DNA of 64,000 bases, taken from the NCBI GenBank assembly GCA_001657315.1, contig LYSV01000008.1:1-64000 (forward strand). Reading direction: 5' to 3'. The notes beneath the pieces are model-generated. The model saw only the letters and a program-made list of their open reading frames with translations, did not search any database and was not told where the DNA came from. The stretch is from Flammeovirgaceae bacterium BBD 1991-12 (GTDB lineage Bacteria > Bacteroidota > Bacteroidia > Cytophagales > Cyclobacteriaceae). Below, in pieces: positions 26,305 through 35,656 of the stretch. The position numbers were made by a program, and so were the translations under genes. Each line of letters opens with the position of its first letter. Within the stretch, counting starts at the first letter, position 1.

Positions 26305-27570
26305 TCAATTAAGGAGTTTTGGTGTGAAATCAAAAGTCACATAAAAAAAATTCGTCAGCTCGCTCTTATCCCCTCTTTGCTTTAAAGCCACCATGGTGTC
26401 AGTGGCAAAATACTGCAGATACCCACCACTAACTGAAAAAAAATCATTGTATTTATAAAGGAACAGCGCATCCAGCTCTATCCCAAGGTCCTTATCCATG
26501 CCTTCACCACCGGTATCCAAAAGAGATCTGTGTGTGGAAAAGGAATGCGCTTCTATGCCCAGTGACCATTTCTCGTGTATCTGGTCATATACTTTAAGAT
26601 AAAGGTCCTTTAACCCAGGGGGAACATCAAAGCCTCCGAAATAGAACATGTCCTGACGACCAAAATAACGGTGTCTGCGTGCATAAAGAGGAATGAAGGT
26701 GTTAGTCTCGTCATAGTCCGGGTCATTCAGATCTGCTCCTCTTGTACCGGAGAGTATATCGAAACCAGCTGTTATTTTTATCTTTTTAAGTACTTTACAG
26801 GTAGCATCGAAAGAGGCCATCCATGCATCTACATCCTGATCGGTCACATTTTCACCGAACTGGTGATAGTAACTGCCGGTAAAAGTCCAGTTTCTCTGAT
26901 CTTTACGTCCGAAAAAGCCCAGAGTCTGCATATAACTAACACTGGTATCCGGCTTTTCCAATCCCCGGTTAACAAATATCAGTGATGCTTCCCCTGACAC
27001 AAATTTCTTATTCAGCCAGATCAACTGGAGGTTTTTGTAGTTTCTGCTCTCGTAGAGATCACGGAAAACCGATTGATCATCTTCATTTATTGCAATGGCA
27101 AAGTTCGCAGTAATGGTTGAATCCGCTGATTTCAGCCCCATCAGGGCAGCATCATGTGTTCTGCCTTGCTGACGCCAGTTAGCTTTACCCATAAGCTTGT
27201 AATTATCATATTCCAGCTCCTGCCGGCCCAGTTGAAGATATACTCCCCTCGCCGGTTGAAAACGCAACCACGCCTGGTAGATATTCAGGCCTGCTGTCTG
27301 GTCTAATTGGGCGTCTTCTCCCCAGATCCTTACATCCTGCACCGAGATGTACCCGCTGAGGTGTTCATCATGGGTATAGGAAAGGTTTAGTCTCGTTCTT
27401 TGTGAGGTGATAAAAACAGGCCTGTCTTCCATTTCCGGAAGTGTCGTATAGCCATTTCTGAATTCGGACCTGGGTCGGAATTGTGCATCGATCGCAAACT
27501 TACCCTGAGCTACTGAAAAATAAGGAATAAAAGAGCTCAGGCCTATTATTACAAAAAAAATACCACGCAT
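26305..27570 (-). CDS. Alginate-export-type outer-membrane porin
   Basis: The 421-residue protein has a signal peptide ending at SVAQ (about residue 21), then the alginate-export (AlgE-like) barrel pattern: AIDAQFRPRSEFRNGY, QRTRLNLSYTHDEHLSGYISVQDVRIWGE, YLQLGRQELEYDNYKLMG and FTFDFTPKLL at the end. The terminal residues are short for a barrel end but aromatic enough. It is the usual family for outer-membrane passage of a negatively charged polymer or small solutes. It heads the operon with the cache sensor. Confidence 0.82.
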   Translation of the reverse strand: MRGIFFVIIGLSSFIPYFSVAQGKFAIDAQFRPRSEFRNGYTTLPEMEDRPVFITSQRTRLNLSYTHDEHLSGYISVQDVRIWGEDAQLDQTAGLNIYQAWLRFQPARGVYLQLGRQELEYDNYKLMGKANWRQQGRTHDAALMGLKSADSTITANFAIAINEDDQSVFRDLYESRNYKNLQLIWLNKKFVSGEASLIFVNRGLEKPDTSVSYMQTLGFFGRKDQRNWTFTGSYYHQFGENVTDQDVDAWMASFDATCKVLKKIKITAGFDILSGTRGADLNDPDYDETNTFIPLYARRHRYFGRQDMFYFGGFDVPPGLKDLYLKVYDQIHEKWSLGIEAHSFSTHRSLLDTGGEGMDKDLGIELDALFLYKYNDFFSVSGGYLQYFATDTMVALKQRGDKSELTNFFYVTFDFTPKLLN

Positions 27571-27888
27571 AGCTATGCAATGTGCAGTTAAATTAAAAAA
27601 ATGCTCTACACAACTTATAATGTACTTCTGAGAAAACCCCTGTCATCATTTTGAACGGAGGTTTCCCTTCAAAATACTGTTTTACAATACCATTTAATAC
27701 AGGGGCTATGAGTTAGGAGAAGATCAGGGATGTATACTGCCACACAAGGTATGGTAAACTTTTCATTCCAGCAACTTGTTTTGCCGGGAATTTGACCAAC
27801 AGCCGGATGCCGGCACTAAGATATGGTTTTATGAAATAAAAAAGGGATGTATAATACATCCCTTTAAATATCATTAAGATTTGAAAGA
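27571..27888. other. Intergenic region of 318 bp between the porin gene and the H1-like gene
   Basis: It should hold the promoter of the porin (minus strand, right part next to 27570) and, near 27836-27866, the terminator of the H1-like gene. A long-loop inverted repeat CCCCTGT ... ACAGGGG lies near 27640-27710. I see no convincing gene or further motif. Confidence 0.6.
27836..27866 (-). terminator. Rho-independent terminator of the H1-like gene
   Basis: AAAGGGATGTA (27841-27851) pairs with TACATCCCTTT (27855-27865); on the minus strand the stem is followed by TTTTTTATTTC. It lies 23 bases after the stop codon at 27889. Confidence 0.85.
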
Positions 27889-28065
27889 TTAGCCTTTATT
27901 CTTGATATCCTGAACCTGCACACGAATATCCTGTGCTATATTTTTTAATTCCTGCATTCCCTTTCTTACGCGGGTACCTGCAGCATTATTGCCTTTATCA
28001 TAGAATTTTTCAAAGTCGGATTCCAAAGCTTGTACTAAGTTTTTAAGTTCTTCAAATCTGTTCAT
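27889..28065 (-). CDS. Small histone H1-like protein (Bacteroidota type)
   Basis: A 58-residue frame from ATG 28065 to TAA at 27889 reads MNRFEELKNLVQALESDFEKF, then YDKGNNAAGTRVRKGMQEL and a basic tail ending in QDIKNKG. The pattern FEKFYDKGN-AAGTR-RKGMQELK is the one I know from the short histone H1/Hc1-like proteins of Bacteroidota. It is predicted to be a helical nucleoid-associated protein. It has its own strong terminator and stands alone between two longer genes, so it may be highly expressed. Confidence 0.9.
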   Translation of the reverse strand: MNRFEELKNLVQALESDFEKFYDKGNNAAGTRVRKGMQELKNIAQDIRVQVQDIKNKG

Positions 28066-28164
28066 ACTTGATAGAATTTTAAGGTTATTGAAAATTTTTC
28101 AGTTTTAGAATGAGGCGGCAATATAGTTAAAATGTTTCTAAATTAACGAAAAACCAACTTTTTT

Positions 28165-29412
28165 TTACTTTGTGATCGCAATTATTTCCTCACGCCGGTA
28201 TACTCCGCCATCCAGTTTGTCCTTCACAGCGGCGAAAGCTCCGATGGTTTCTTCCACGTCTTCGAGCGTATGCACAGCAGTCGGGATCAGTCTCAGCATG
28301 ATCACATCTTTGGGAACTACAGGGTATATTACCATAGAGCAGAATATATTGTAATTCTCCCGAAGGTCCATCGCCATATTGGCACCTTCACCTATGCCAC
28401 CACGGAATAATACGGGTGTTACGGGTGATTCGGTTGTCCCTATGTCAAAACCGTGCTCCTTAAGGCCTGACTGTAAGGCATTTACGATCTTCCAAAGGTT
28501 ATTTTTCAGTTCCGGTCTTGTCTTTAGCAGTTCAAGTCTTTTGATGGCTCCTACAACCAGCGGCATAGGCAGTGTCTTCGCAAAGATCTGAGATCTCATG
28601 GTGTACCGGAGGTAATCAATTATGGGTTTTATACCACCTACAAATGCACCAATACTGGCCATTGATTTGGCAAACGTGGAAAAATAGATATCAATACCGT
28701 CCTGAACGCCCAGCTCTTCACCTGTTCCGGCGCCTGTTTTACCCATTGTGCCAAAACCATGCGCATCATCCACCAAAAGACGAAACTGATATTTTTCTTT
28801 CAACTCAACGATGTCCTTTAAGCGTCCCATGTTACCAGACATACCAAATACGCCTTCTGTGATCACCAATATGCCACCACCCGTCTCGTCCGTGATCTTT
28901 TGAGCTCTCTGAAGCTGTTTTTCCAGATTTTCGATATTGTTGTGGGGAAATACAAAACGTTTTCCCAAATGCAGCCGCACGCCATCGATAATACAGGCAT
29001 GGGACTCTGCATCGTAAACAATAACATCCTTTCTGTCCACCACTGCATCAATAATGGAGAGTACTCCCTGATAGCCATAGTTCAGCAGCAAAACAGCTTC
29101 TTTGTCAATGAATTCCGCCAATCTTTCCTCCAATTCAATGTGGTGAACGGAATTTCCCGACATCATACGTGCTCCCATAGGATAGGCCAGCCCCCATTCC
29201 GCTGCAGCCTCAGCATCTACTTTCCTTACTTCAGGGTGATTGGCAAGACCCAGGTAATTGTTCAAACTCCAGGTTAAAACCTCTTTCCCATTAAATCGCA
29301 TGCGCGGGGCTATCTCTCCCTCCAGTTTTGGAAACATGAAATAATCCTGTGGCAGATGCGAATGTTGACCCAGTGCTCCTTCTTCAACGCGTAATTTATC
29401 AAAAATATCCAC
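28165..29412 (-). CDS. Alpha-oxoamine synthase, serine palmitoyltransferase-like
   Basis: The 415-residue PLP enzyme is of the KBL/SPT group. The PLP lysine is K249 (STFAKSMAS), the cofactor Asp/His are D215 and H218 (LLVDDAHGFG), and the stacking His is H138 (ESHAC). It joins an acyl-CoA with an amino acid to form a 3-keto long-chain base. In Bacteroidota this gives sphingolipids, or sulfonolipids if cysteate replaces serine. The sequence alone does not tell serine from cysteate use. It is probably single in its transcription unit, divergent from accC. Confidence 0.85.
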   Translation of the reverse strand: MDIFDKLRVEEGALGQHSHLPQDYFMFPKLEGEIAPRMRFNGKEVLTWSLNNYLGLANHPEVRKVDAEAAAEWGLAYPMGARMMSGNSVHHIELEERLAEFIDKEAVLLLNYGYQGVLSIIDAVVDRKDVIVYDAESHACIIDGVRLHLGKRFVFPHNNIENLEKQLQRAQKITDETGGGILVITEGVFGMSGNMGRLKDIVELKEKYQFRLLVDDAHGFGTMGKTGAGTGEELGVQDGIDIYFSTFAKSMASIGAFVGGIKPIIDYLRYTMRSQIFAKTLPMPLVVGAIKRLELLKTRPELKNNLWKIVNALQSGLKEHGFDIGTTESPVTPVLFRGGIGEGANMAMDLRENYNIFCSMVIYPVVPKDVIMLRLIPTAVHTLEDVEETIGAFAAVKDKLDGGVYRREEIIAITK

Positions 29413-29568
29413 TGTTAATTTATTGTTATGTTAGTCTTCCAAAAAAACACACAAATCTAATACTATTAAACATCTTCTCAAAAGTACCATTTCATTTAGT
29501 AAGGGGCTCACTTAGAAAAGATGAATTAATTATTTAGCATTGTACAAACGATATAATGTCGCTCCTTT

Positions 29569-31068
29569 ATGAAAAAAATCAGTAAAATACTTATCGCCAA
29601 CAGAGGCGAAATTGCCCTGAGAGTAATGCGCTCAGCAAGAGAAATGGGAATAAAGACAGTCGCCATTTTCAGTGAGGCTGATCGCAACGCACTACATGTC
29701 AGATACGCGGACGAAGCCGTCTGCATCGGTCCGCCACCTTCGGCACAATCTTACCTGAAAGGTGATGAGATCATAGAAGTATGTAAAAGACTGAACGTTG
29801 ATGCTATCCATCCTGGATATGGGTTTCTTTCTGAAAACGCTGTTTTTGCACGGAATGCTGAGAAAAACGGCATAAAATTCATTGGTCCAAGCCCTGAGGC
29901 TATAGAAACCATGGGCAGCAAACTGGCTGCAAAGGCGGCTGTTTCGAAATACAATGTTCCGCTGGTTCCCGGAGTAGACCACTCTATTACAGATGTAGAG
30001 GAATCAAAGCGTATAGCCGAAGAGATAGGCTATCCCGTGCTTATCAAGGCAAGTGCAGGAGGTGGAGGCAAGGGCATGCGGATCGTGGAAGATCCGGCGG
30101 ATTTTGAGGCGCAAATGGAACGTGCAGTAAGCGAGGCCAGGTCTGCCTTTGGAGATGGTGATGTATTCGTGGAAAAATTCATAACCTCACCCAGGCACAT
30201 TGAATTTCAGATCCTGGGAGATGAACATGGCAATGTGGTGCATCTGTTTGAACGGGAATGCTCTATTCAGCGCCGGCACCAGAAAGTGATCGAGGAGGCA
30301 CCATCCTCCATATTAACACCTGAAGTACGGAAAGCCATGGGTGAAGCCGCTGTAGGCGTGGCAAAGGCCTGTAACTACTATGGTGCAGGTACGGTGGAAT
30401 TTATCGTTGACGACAAGCTTGACTTCTTCTTCCTGGAGATGAATACACGCCTGCAGGTGGAGCATCCGGTGACGGAAGAGATCACGGGAATTGACCTGGT
30501 AAAGGAGCAGATCAAAATAGCGGAAGGCCGGGAGTTACCTTTCAAACAGGAGGATCTCGAATTCAAAGGCCATGCCTTCGAGCTGAGAGTGTATGCTGAA
30601 GATCCCAAAAACAATTTTCTACCCGATATCGGCCGGCTGAATCAATATGTCAGACCGCAGGGACCGGGAATACGGGTAGATGATGGATTTGAACAGGGAA
30701 TGGATATACCCATTTACTATGATCCTATGATCGCCAAGCTGGTTACCTATGCTGATAACCGCGAAAAGGCCATGGAACGTATGCTGAGAGCCATCGAGGA
30801 GTATAAAATATCCGGTATTGAAAATACATTGGAGTTTGGCACCTATGTGTTAAATCATGAAGCCTTCAGAAGCGGGAATTTCAATACAAAATTCGTAGAA
30901 AAGTACTTCACTCCTGATGTGCTTAAATCACAGGAAATTGACGCCGAAGAAGAGATCTCCGCAGTTCTCGGTGCTGTACTGGTGAATGAAAGTGCTCCCA
31001 ACAAAGCCTCTGACAATCACTCTATCTCCGAAAGCCAGTGGCAGAAGAGAAAGTGGATGAATAACTAG
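29569..31068 (+). CDS. accC: Biotin carboxylase subunit of an acyl-CoA carboxylase
   Basis: The 499-residue protein has the biotin carboxylase order: N-terminal KILIANRGEIALRVMRSAREMGI, ATP-grasp with the glycine loop ASAGGGGKGMRIV, the active segment ECSIQRRHQKVIEEAPS, the metal site FLEMNTRLQVEHPVTE, and the C-terminal FELRVYAEDP. It is about 50 residues longer than E. coli AccC; the extra tail ends in SQWQKRKWMNN, a form I associate with the propionyl/acetyl-CoA carboxylase alpha subunits of Bacteroidota that keep biotin on a separate protein. No biotin carrier gene lies next to it. The symbol is for the enzyme class; pccA-like use is also possible. Confidence 0.85.
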   Translation: MKKISKILIANRGEIALRVMRSAREMGIKTVAIFSEADRNALHVRYADEAVCIGPPPSAQSYLKGDEIIEVCKRLNVDAIHPGYGFLSENAVFARNAEKNGIKFIGPSPEAIETMGSKLAAKAAVSKYNVPLVPGVDHSITDVEESKRIAEEIGYPVLIKASAGGGGKGMRIVEDPADFEAQMERAVSEARSAFGDGDVFVEKFITSPRHIEFQILGDEHGNVVHLFERECSIQRRHQKVIEEAPSSILTPEVRKAMGEAAVGVAKACNYYGAGTVEFIVDDKLDFFFLEMNTRLQVEHPVTEEITGIDLVKEQIKIAEGRELPFKQEDLEFKGHAFELRVYAEDPKNNFLPDIGRLNQYVRPQGPGIRVDDGFEQGMDIPIYYDPMIAKLVTYADNREKAMERMLRAIEEYKISGIENTLEFGTYVLNHEAFRSGNFNTKFVEKYFTPDVLKSQEIDAEEEISAVLGAVLVNESAPNKASDNHSISESQWQKRKWMNN

Positions 31069-31121
31069 GTTGGTTACTGATTGTTTGTTGATTGTAATTG
31101 GTTGATAGTGAACAGTTATTG

Positions 31122-31163
31122 ACCACTCATGGCCTGGTATTGGATTATCCGGCAATGAGTGGT
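31122..31163. repeat. Imperfect hairpin in the gap before the DUF1015 gene
   Basis: ACCACTCAT (31122-31130) pairs with ATGAGTGGT (31155-31163); inside, GCC/GGC pairs extend the stem with mismatches. The gap also holds TTGGTT/TTGATT-type simple sequence at 31070-31120. There is no T-run after it, so it is not a clear terminator. Confidence 0.5.
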
Positions 31164-31243
31164 TCAACATCGGAATAGTACTGAATGTTTTCAGGAAGCC
31201 CGGGGCTCCGTACTGAAGACTCAGGACTAACAGACTTTTGGAT

Positions 31244-32536
31244 ATGGCAGAAATAAGACCCATACGGGCATGGAAATTCAATCACAGGCTATCAGGAGAG
31301 ATTGAAGAGCTAACCTCTCCGCTTTTCGATGTGGTATCTGAAAAGCAGAGAGCCCGGCTCTATCAAAACCCACTCAACAGCATTCATCTATCGGTGCCCA
31401 ACAGTGCGGAGGAGGCTGCTGAGGTATTGTCCCAATGGAAAAAGGACGGAACCCTTAAGCTTGATCATGTGCCGGGCATATACGTTTACTATCAGTATTT
31501 TTCACTGGCCGGTAGTGATAAGGAATATTGCAGAAAAGGGTTTATCTGTAACATAAAGGCCTATGACTGGCCTGACAAAGTGCTGCTGAGGCATGAAAAC
31601 ACCATGCCGAAAGCCGTAAATGACCGTATCAGCATCCTGGAAAAGACGCAGCTCAATGTAAGCCCCACGCATGGCCTGTATACCGATCCAACCTTTGAGC
31701 TGGAACAGTATATGGATGAAAGTATGCTCAGTCCTATATATGAAACCGAGGATTATCAGGGAGTACGGGATGTCCTGAGTGTAATTCAGGATGCAGACAT
31801 TATTCAGCGTTTCCTGACTGTGCTCAGGGACAAGAATATCATACTGGCCGACGGACATCATCGCTATGAAGGATCGCTGATGTACCGGAAAAAAATGATG
31901 GCCACCCATGCCAATGGTTCAGGTGAAGAAGGATACAACTATCACCTGATGTTCCTGACCAACACCGAGGCGGAAGATCTACGGATCATGCCCACACATC
32001 GTTTGATCAAGGGGCTGCCAAAAGTTGATGAGGAGGAATTGCTGAAAAAACTGGAAGAGGATTTTATCATAAAGCCGATTGAGGATGCCTATATGATCAA
32101 CGAGATCATATTGGGCAAAAAGTGGGCTTTTGGATTACTTTTCAGGGACAGTACGTACAAGGTACGGCTTAAACCCGAGCGGTTCCATACACTCAAATGG
32201 AATTTTCCCGACGAGGTTAAAGAACTGGACCTTACCGTAATGCACTATTTCATTATAGAAAAGGCGCTGGGTATAGCCGGTAAAGATCAAAGAGCCTCCG
32301 AAAATATAGAATTTGACCGTAGCTTTAGTGACTGTCTGGCCAAGGTGATCAGGGAAGAGGTCCAGCTGGCGCTCATCACCAAGGATATATCCATGGAGGA
32401 TGTAAAAAAGGTGTGTTACAGTGGCTATACCATGCCGCAAAAATCAACCTTCTTTTACCCCAAGGTAGTTTGCGGATTCCTTTTCAGTTCAATCAAAGAT
32501 AATGAATTTCAGTCGCCGCCTTATTCTTGCTTCTAA
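31244..32536 (+). CDS. DUF1015 family protein
   Basis: The product (430 residues from ATG 31244; a TTG two codons upstream is an alternative) belongs to the DUF1015 group: EIRPIRAWKFNHRL at the start, the conserved ILADGHHRYEGSLMYR, YNYHLMFLTN and LRIMPTHRLIKGLP. The family is widespread and conserved but without a known reaction; its HHRYE motif suggests an enzyme. It overlaps maf by 35 bases. Confidence 0.9.
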   Translation: MAEIRPIRAWKFNHRLSGEIEELTSPLFDVVSEKQRARLYQNPLNSIHLSVPNSAEEAAEVLSQWKKDGTLKLDHVPGIYVYYQYFSLAGSDKEYCRKGFICNIKAYDWPDKVLLRHENTMPKAVNDRISILEKTQLNVSPTHGLYTDPTFELEQYMDESMLSPIYETEDYQGVRDVLSVIQDADIIQRFLTVLRDKNIILADGHHRYEGSLMYRKKMMATHANGSGEEGYNYHLMFLTNTEAEDLRIMPTHRLIKGLPKVDEEELLKKLEEDFIIKPIEDAYMINEIILGKKWAFGLLFRDSTYKVRLKPERFHTLKWNFPDEVKELDLTVMHYFIIEKALGIAGKDQRASENIEFDRSFSDCLAKVIREEVQLALITKDISMEDVKKVCYSGYTMPQKSTFFYPKVVCGFLFSSIKDNEFQSPPYSCF

Positions 32537-33173
32537 GTCGCCAAGAAGGCAGCAACTGCTAAGGGCTATCGTTCCCGGTCTGGAGATCCGGACCAAACAC
32601 GTGGAGGAGGATTATCCTGACTCACTTAAGACTGATCAGGTGGCTGCGTATCTGGCACAAAAGAAAGCGCTGGCGTTCAGGGGTGAGCTTAAGGATGAAG
32701 TATTGATAACTTCGGATACCACAGTAGTGCTCGGCGATCAGATCCTGGGCAAACCGGAGGATGAAGCCGCTGCATTTGATATGCTGTCAGCACTGTCCGG
32801 TGGCTTTCATCATGTAGATACCGGGGTGTGTATCCTGAGCAGGGAGAAGCAGGTGGTTTTTAACGAAGTAACCCGGGTATACTTTGGAAAACTGACAGAT
32901 GAGACCATCAGAGCCTACATTTCTTCCTTTCACCCCCTTGACAAGGCAGGAGCCTACGGAATTCAGGATTGCATTGAGCAGGATACCAATCTGCTCTCAC
33001 AGGAAGACCAAAAATTCCTGTTGAAGATCAATAAACCCCTACTCTATGAGGAGACTATGACCAGTGGCAGCACGAAGCCTCCTGCTTTTTATATTGATCA
33101 TATCGAGGGTTCGTACTTCAATGTAATGGGACTGCCTGTTGCAAGGCTTTACCATGAACTCTCGAGGTTTTAA
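32502..33173 (+). CDS. maf: Maf family nucleotide pyrophosphatase with an internal insertion
   Basis: The 223-residue protein keeps the Maf signature: LILASKSPRRQQLL (7-20), the central SDTTVVLGDQILGKP (71-85), and LDKAGAYGIQ (146-155). Maf proteins hydrolyse non-canonical or specific nucleoside triphosphates (dTTP/UTP or m7GTP groups). After YGIQ the normal chain would continue within about ten residues to IEGSYFNVMGLP; here about 30 extra residues (157-198, DCIEQDTNLLSQEDQ, ending PPAFYIDH) are inserted. It starts inside the DUF1015 gene, so the two are co-translated. Confidence 0.9.
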   Translation: MNFSRRLILASKSPRRQQLLRAIVPGLEIRTKHVEEDYPDSLKTDQVAAYLAQKKALAFRGELKDEVLITSDTTVVLGDQILGKPEDEAAAFDMLSALSGGFHHVDTGVCILSREKQVVFNEVTRVYFGKLTDETIRAYISSFHPLDKAGAYGIQDCIEQDTNLLSQEDQKFLLKINKPLLYEETMTSGSTKPPAFYIDHIEGSYFNVMGLPVARLYHELSRF

Positions 33174-33225
33174 GCCCCTGACCTGATATTGTTCATGAGC
33201 CTGTATCATGAAATGATCCAGACAA

Positions 33226-34158
33226 ATGAAGGAGATATTAAAATATCTTAGAAGTCATGTAAAAGAAGATTTTAGCAAAGGCTACTACATCACTATAGCC
33301 TTCTTTCTTGCCATTTGCCTTTCCATTAACTACTACCTGGATTTTGAAGATTCCATCATTGACAGTTACTATGGGCGGAGTATCAGGATCTTTTATTTTT
33401 TTCTGTTCTATGCCTTTGCCTATTATGGTGCCACATTCATTATGGCGGGCTTCAAAAAGCGTTCCGACATTTTGAATAACCGGTGGTTTTGGGTGAAGAG
33501 TTCCTTCATTCTCATGCTACTGGCACTTGATGGCGGTTTTCATTACCATGACATTTTCATTCGCGAGTCCGTTCCCCCCGTAGCCCAATATTTTTCGCGG
33601 AAAGTGCTGAAGAACCTGATCAATATTCTGACCATGATCCTCCCTATGATCATTTTCTACCGGATGTATGACAGGAACATAAACAGCTTCTACGGACTCA
33701 CCCTCAAAGGCTTTAACTATCGTCCATATCTGACGATGCTGCTGATCATGGTCCCGGTGATAATAGCGGCATCCTTCATTGAAAACTTCAATGATTTTTA
33801 CCCTATTTACAAAAAGAATGCGGTACACCAGCATTTACACATAGCAGAATGGATCCCCGCTGTGATATACGAGCTTGCCTATGGCTGGAATTTTCTGACC
33901 ATAGAACTTGCCTTCAGAGGATTCATGATCCTGTCACTGGCCGGTATTATGGGACGCAACGTGGTGATGCCCATGGTGGTGACCTATTGTTTTTATCATT
34001 TTGGAAAACCCGAAGGCGAAGCCATCAGTTCCATTATAGGAGGGTATATACTGGGAGTAATTGCCCTTGAAAGCCGGAGTGTATTCGGAGGAATAATGAT
34101 CCATGTAGGGGTGGCCTGGATGATGGAGCTTTTTGCCTGGCTACAACAGAAAATATAA
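33226..34158 (+). CDS. CPBP-type intramembrane protease-like protein
   Basis: The 310-residue protein has about eight membrane helices. Near the C-terminus are degenerate CPBP (Rce1/Abi) motifs: TIELAFRG in place of EExxxR, FYHFGKP and HVGVAWMMEL. The family cleaves membrane proteins or CAAX-like substrates; the single Glu in motif 1 makes activity less certain. It follows maf with a 52-base gap. Confidence 0.7.
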   Translation: MKEILKYLRSHVKEDFSKGYYITIAFFLAICLSINYYLDFEDSIIDSYYGRSIRIFYFFLFYAFAYYGATFIMAGFKKRSDILNNRWFWVKSSFILMLLALDGGFHYHDIFIRESVPPVAQYFSRKVLKNLINILTMILPMIIFYRMYDRNINSFYGLTLKGFNYRPYLTMLLIMVPVIIAASFIENFNDFYPIYKKNAVHQHLHIAEWIPAVIYELAYGWNFLTIELAFRGFMILSLAGIMGRNVVMPMVVTYCFYHFGKPEGEAISSIIGGYILGVIALESRSVFGGIMIHVGVAWMMELFAWLQQKI

Positions 34159-34172
34159 AACCATAAAAACCT

Positions 34173-34544
34173 ATGAAAACTGATTTACCGGAAATAGATC
34201 AGACGCTGAGATCATTCATGACAAGTCATGTGCCACCATTGAGAGTACGGATAGACAAAGCAACGCAACTGGAAATGGCTGGCACCAAAGAAGCCATGCA
34301 GGGAAAGCAAAAGGTAGATGGTTTTTACTTCGGCAGTATTATACCGAAGCCTAAAGATGTACGCCTGTACTTTTTTCCTATATATACCCACCCTGAAGAG
34401 TTCAGTCCGTCCACAGAACTAAGGAAATGTCTTAAGGGTAAGAGTTGTTTCCATATCAAAAAGCTCTCTCCCGAACTACAGGAAGAGATCAGGGAGATGA
34501 TCATCAAAGGAGTGAAAATATATCAGTCAGAAGGCCTGATCTAG
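34173..34544 (+). CDS. DUF1801 (YdhG-like) domain protein
   Basis: The 123-residue protein shows the YdhG/DUF1801 pattern with FYFGSIIPKPKDVRLYFFPIYTHPEEF and the late CLKGKSCFHIKKLSPELQEEIREMI. The family is small, soluble and poorly characterised. It follows the CPBP gene by 14 bases and ends the operon; about 135 AT-rich bases separate it from the convergent glycosyltransferase. Confidence 0.8.
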   Translation: MKTDLPEIDQTLRSFMTSHVPPLRVRIDKATQLEMAGTKEAMQGKQKVDGFYFGSIIPKPKDVRLYFFPIYTHPEEFSPSTELRKCLKGKSCFHIKKLSPELQEEIREMIIKGVKIYQSEGLI

Positions 34545-34680
34545 TGGTAAATAGTTATTGGGTTATTGGTTATTAAGTTACCGGGGAAGTTGAATCTTAT
34601 TTTCAGCCTCTGACTCAATTTAATAACTAACTGAAAATCAATATTTTAAATACAGTAACAAGAGAATTATTAATGTGAGG

Positions 34681-35655
34681 TCAATTGAACGGCAGGAATT
34701 TACTGTCACCTTCCGGATAGGTGGGTGGCCTTGTATTTAAATTCTCACCGTTCAGCCGTTTTTCGTAGAGCTTCAGAAAGTCTCTTACCATCACCGTTAC
34801 AGAGAAGCAGTCCATCACCCGCTCATGGATCTTTTTGGGGTCATAGTCGGATATCCCTTTGATAGCCTGTGCCAACTCTGAGCTGCTGGTAGAAAGGACG
34901 CCGGATTCAGCATCCACAATCTCTGGTAGTGACCCATAGGGAGTGGCGAATACAGGGCAGCCGTAGTACATACTTTCCGTAATAGCAATCCCAAAGGGTT
35001 CATGCCAGACCACCGGAAATACAAGCCCGGCAGACTGATCGATAACCCGGTTTTTCCTTTCTCCTCCTATCATCCCATAAAAATGGATCCTGGGGTCCAG
35101 CGTCATTCTGAAGCCCATATGAAAATTAACACGGTTCCCTCCCAGCACATGAAGGTGATGACCGCTTTTTTGAGCTACTTTAATTGCCCCCTTAATATTC
35201 TTGACTCTCCAGGCCGCCTTTCCAAGAAAATGAAGGTGCCTTGGCCGCTTTTTGAAGGAAGGCCGGCCATAGTCATCGGGATCAAGTCCATTGTAGACAT
35301 AACATTCAGCCCCATGAAGCTCAGCATGTTTTTTTGAAACAAAAACCGTATTGATATCATGGAATTTATCCTTGGTATTTGACTCCATGTGGATGAGGTA
35401 CGGCTTCTCCAATGGTTCCCTGGGCGGAATGTAGAGATGCACAAGGTCCACGTCATGTGGTATCTGGTCATTCAGGCTTTTTTCAGGATCCAGAATGATC
35501 ACATTGGCAAAATCTGACGAGCTGCCCTCGCCGACAAGGTAAGTGACCCTGTGCCCCTGGTTTACAAGTTCCTTCCCCAACCACCAGACGATCCGTTGTA
35601 TACCACCGTACTTTGCTACAGGAATGGGTTTATCAAAAACTATAAGTATATGCAT
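34681..35655 (-). CDS. Glycosyltransferase, GT4-like (GT-B fold)
   Basis: The 324-residue protein has a GT-B layout: N-terminal MHILIVFDKPIPVAKYGGIQRIVWWLG, and a C-terminal donor site with EPFGIAITESMYYGCPVFATPYGSLPEIV (the E-x7-E motif). It probably transfers a sugar from a nucleotide donor onto a lipid-linked oligosaccharide or LPS core. It is the last of three glycosyltransferase genes in a row, starting one base before the stop of the previous gene is cleared. Confidence 0.88.
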   Translation of the reverse strand: MHILIVFDKPIPVAKYGGIQRIVWWLGKELVNQGHRVTYLVGEGSSSDFANVIILDPEKSLNDQIPHDVDLVHLYIPPREPLEKPYLIHMESNTKDKFHDINTVFVSKKHAELHGAECYVYNGLDPDDYGRPSFKKRPRHLHFLGKAAWRVKNIKGAIKVAQKSGHHLHVLGGNRVNFHMGFRMTLDPRIHFYGMIGGERKNRVIDQSAGLVFPVVWHEPFGIAITESMYYGCPVFATPYGSLPEIVDAESGVLSTSSSELAQAIKGISDYDPKKIHERVMDCFSVTVMVRDFLKLYEKRLNGENLNTRPPTYPEGDSKFLPFN

Positions 35656-35656
35656 A

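Noticed and set aside
31070-31120. TTGGTT/TTGATT-type simple sequence, also near 34550-34580
   Set aside because: It is short low-complexity intergenic DNA without a repeat unit that could be traced as a mobile element.
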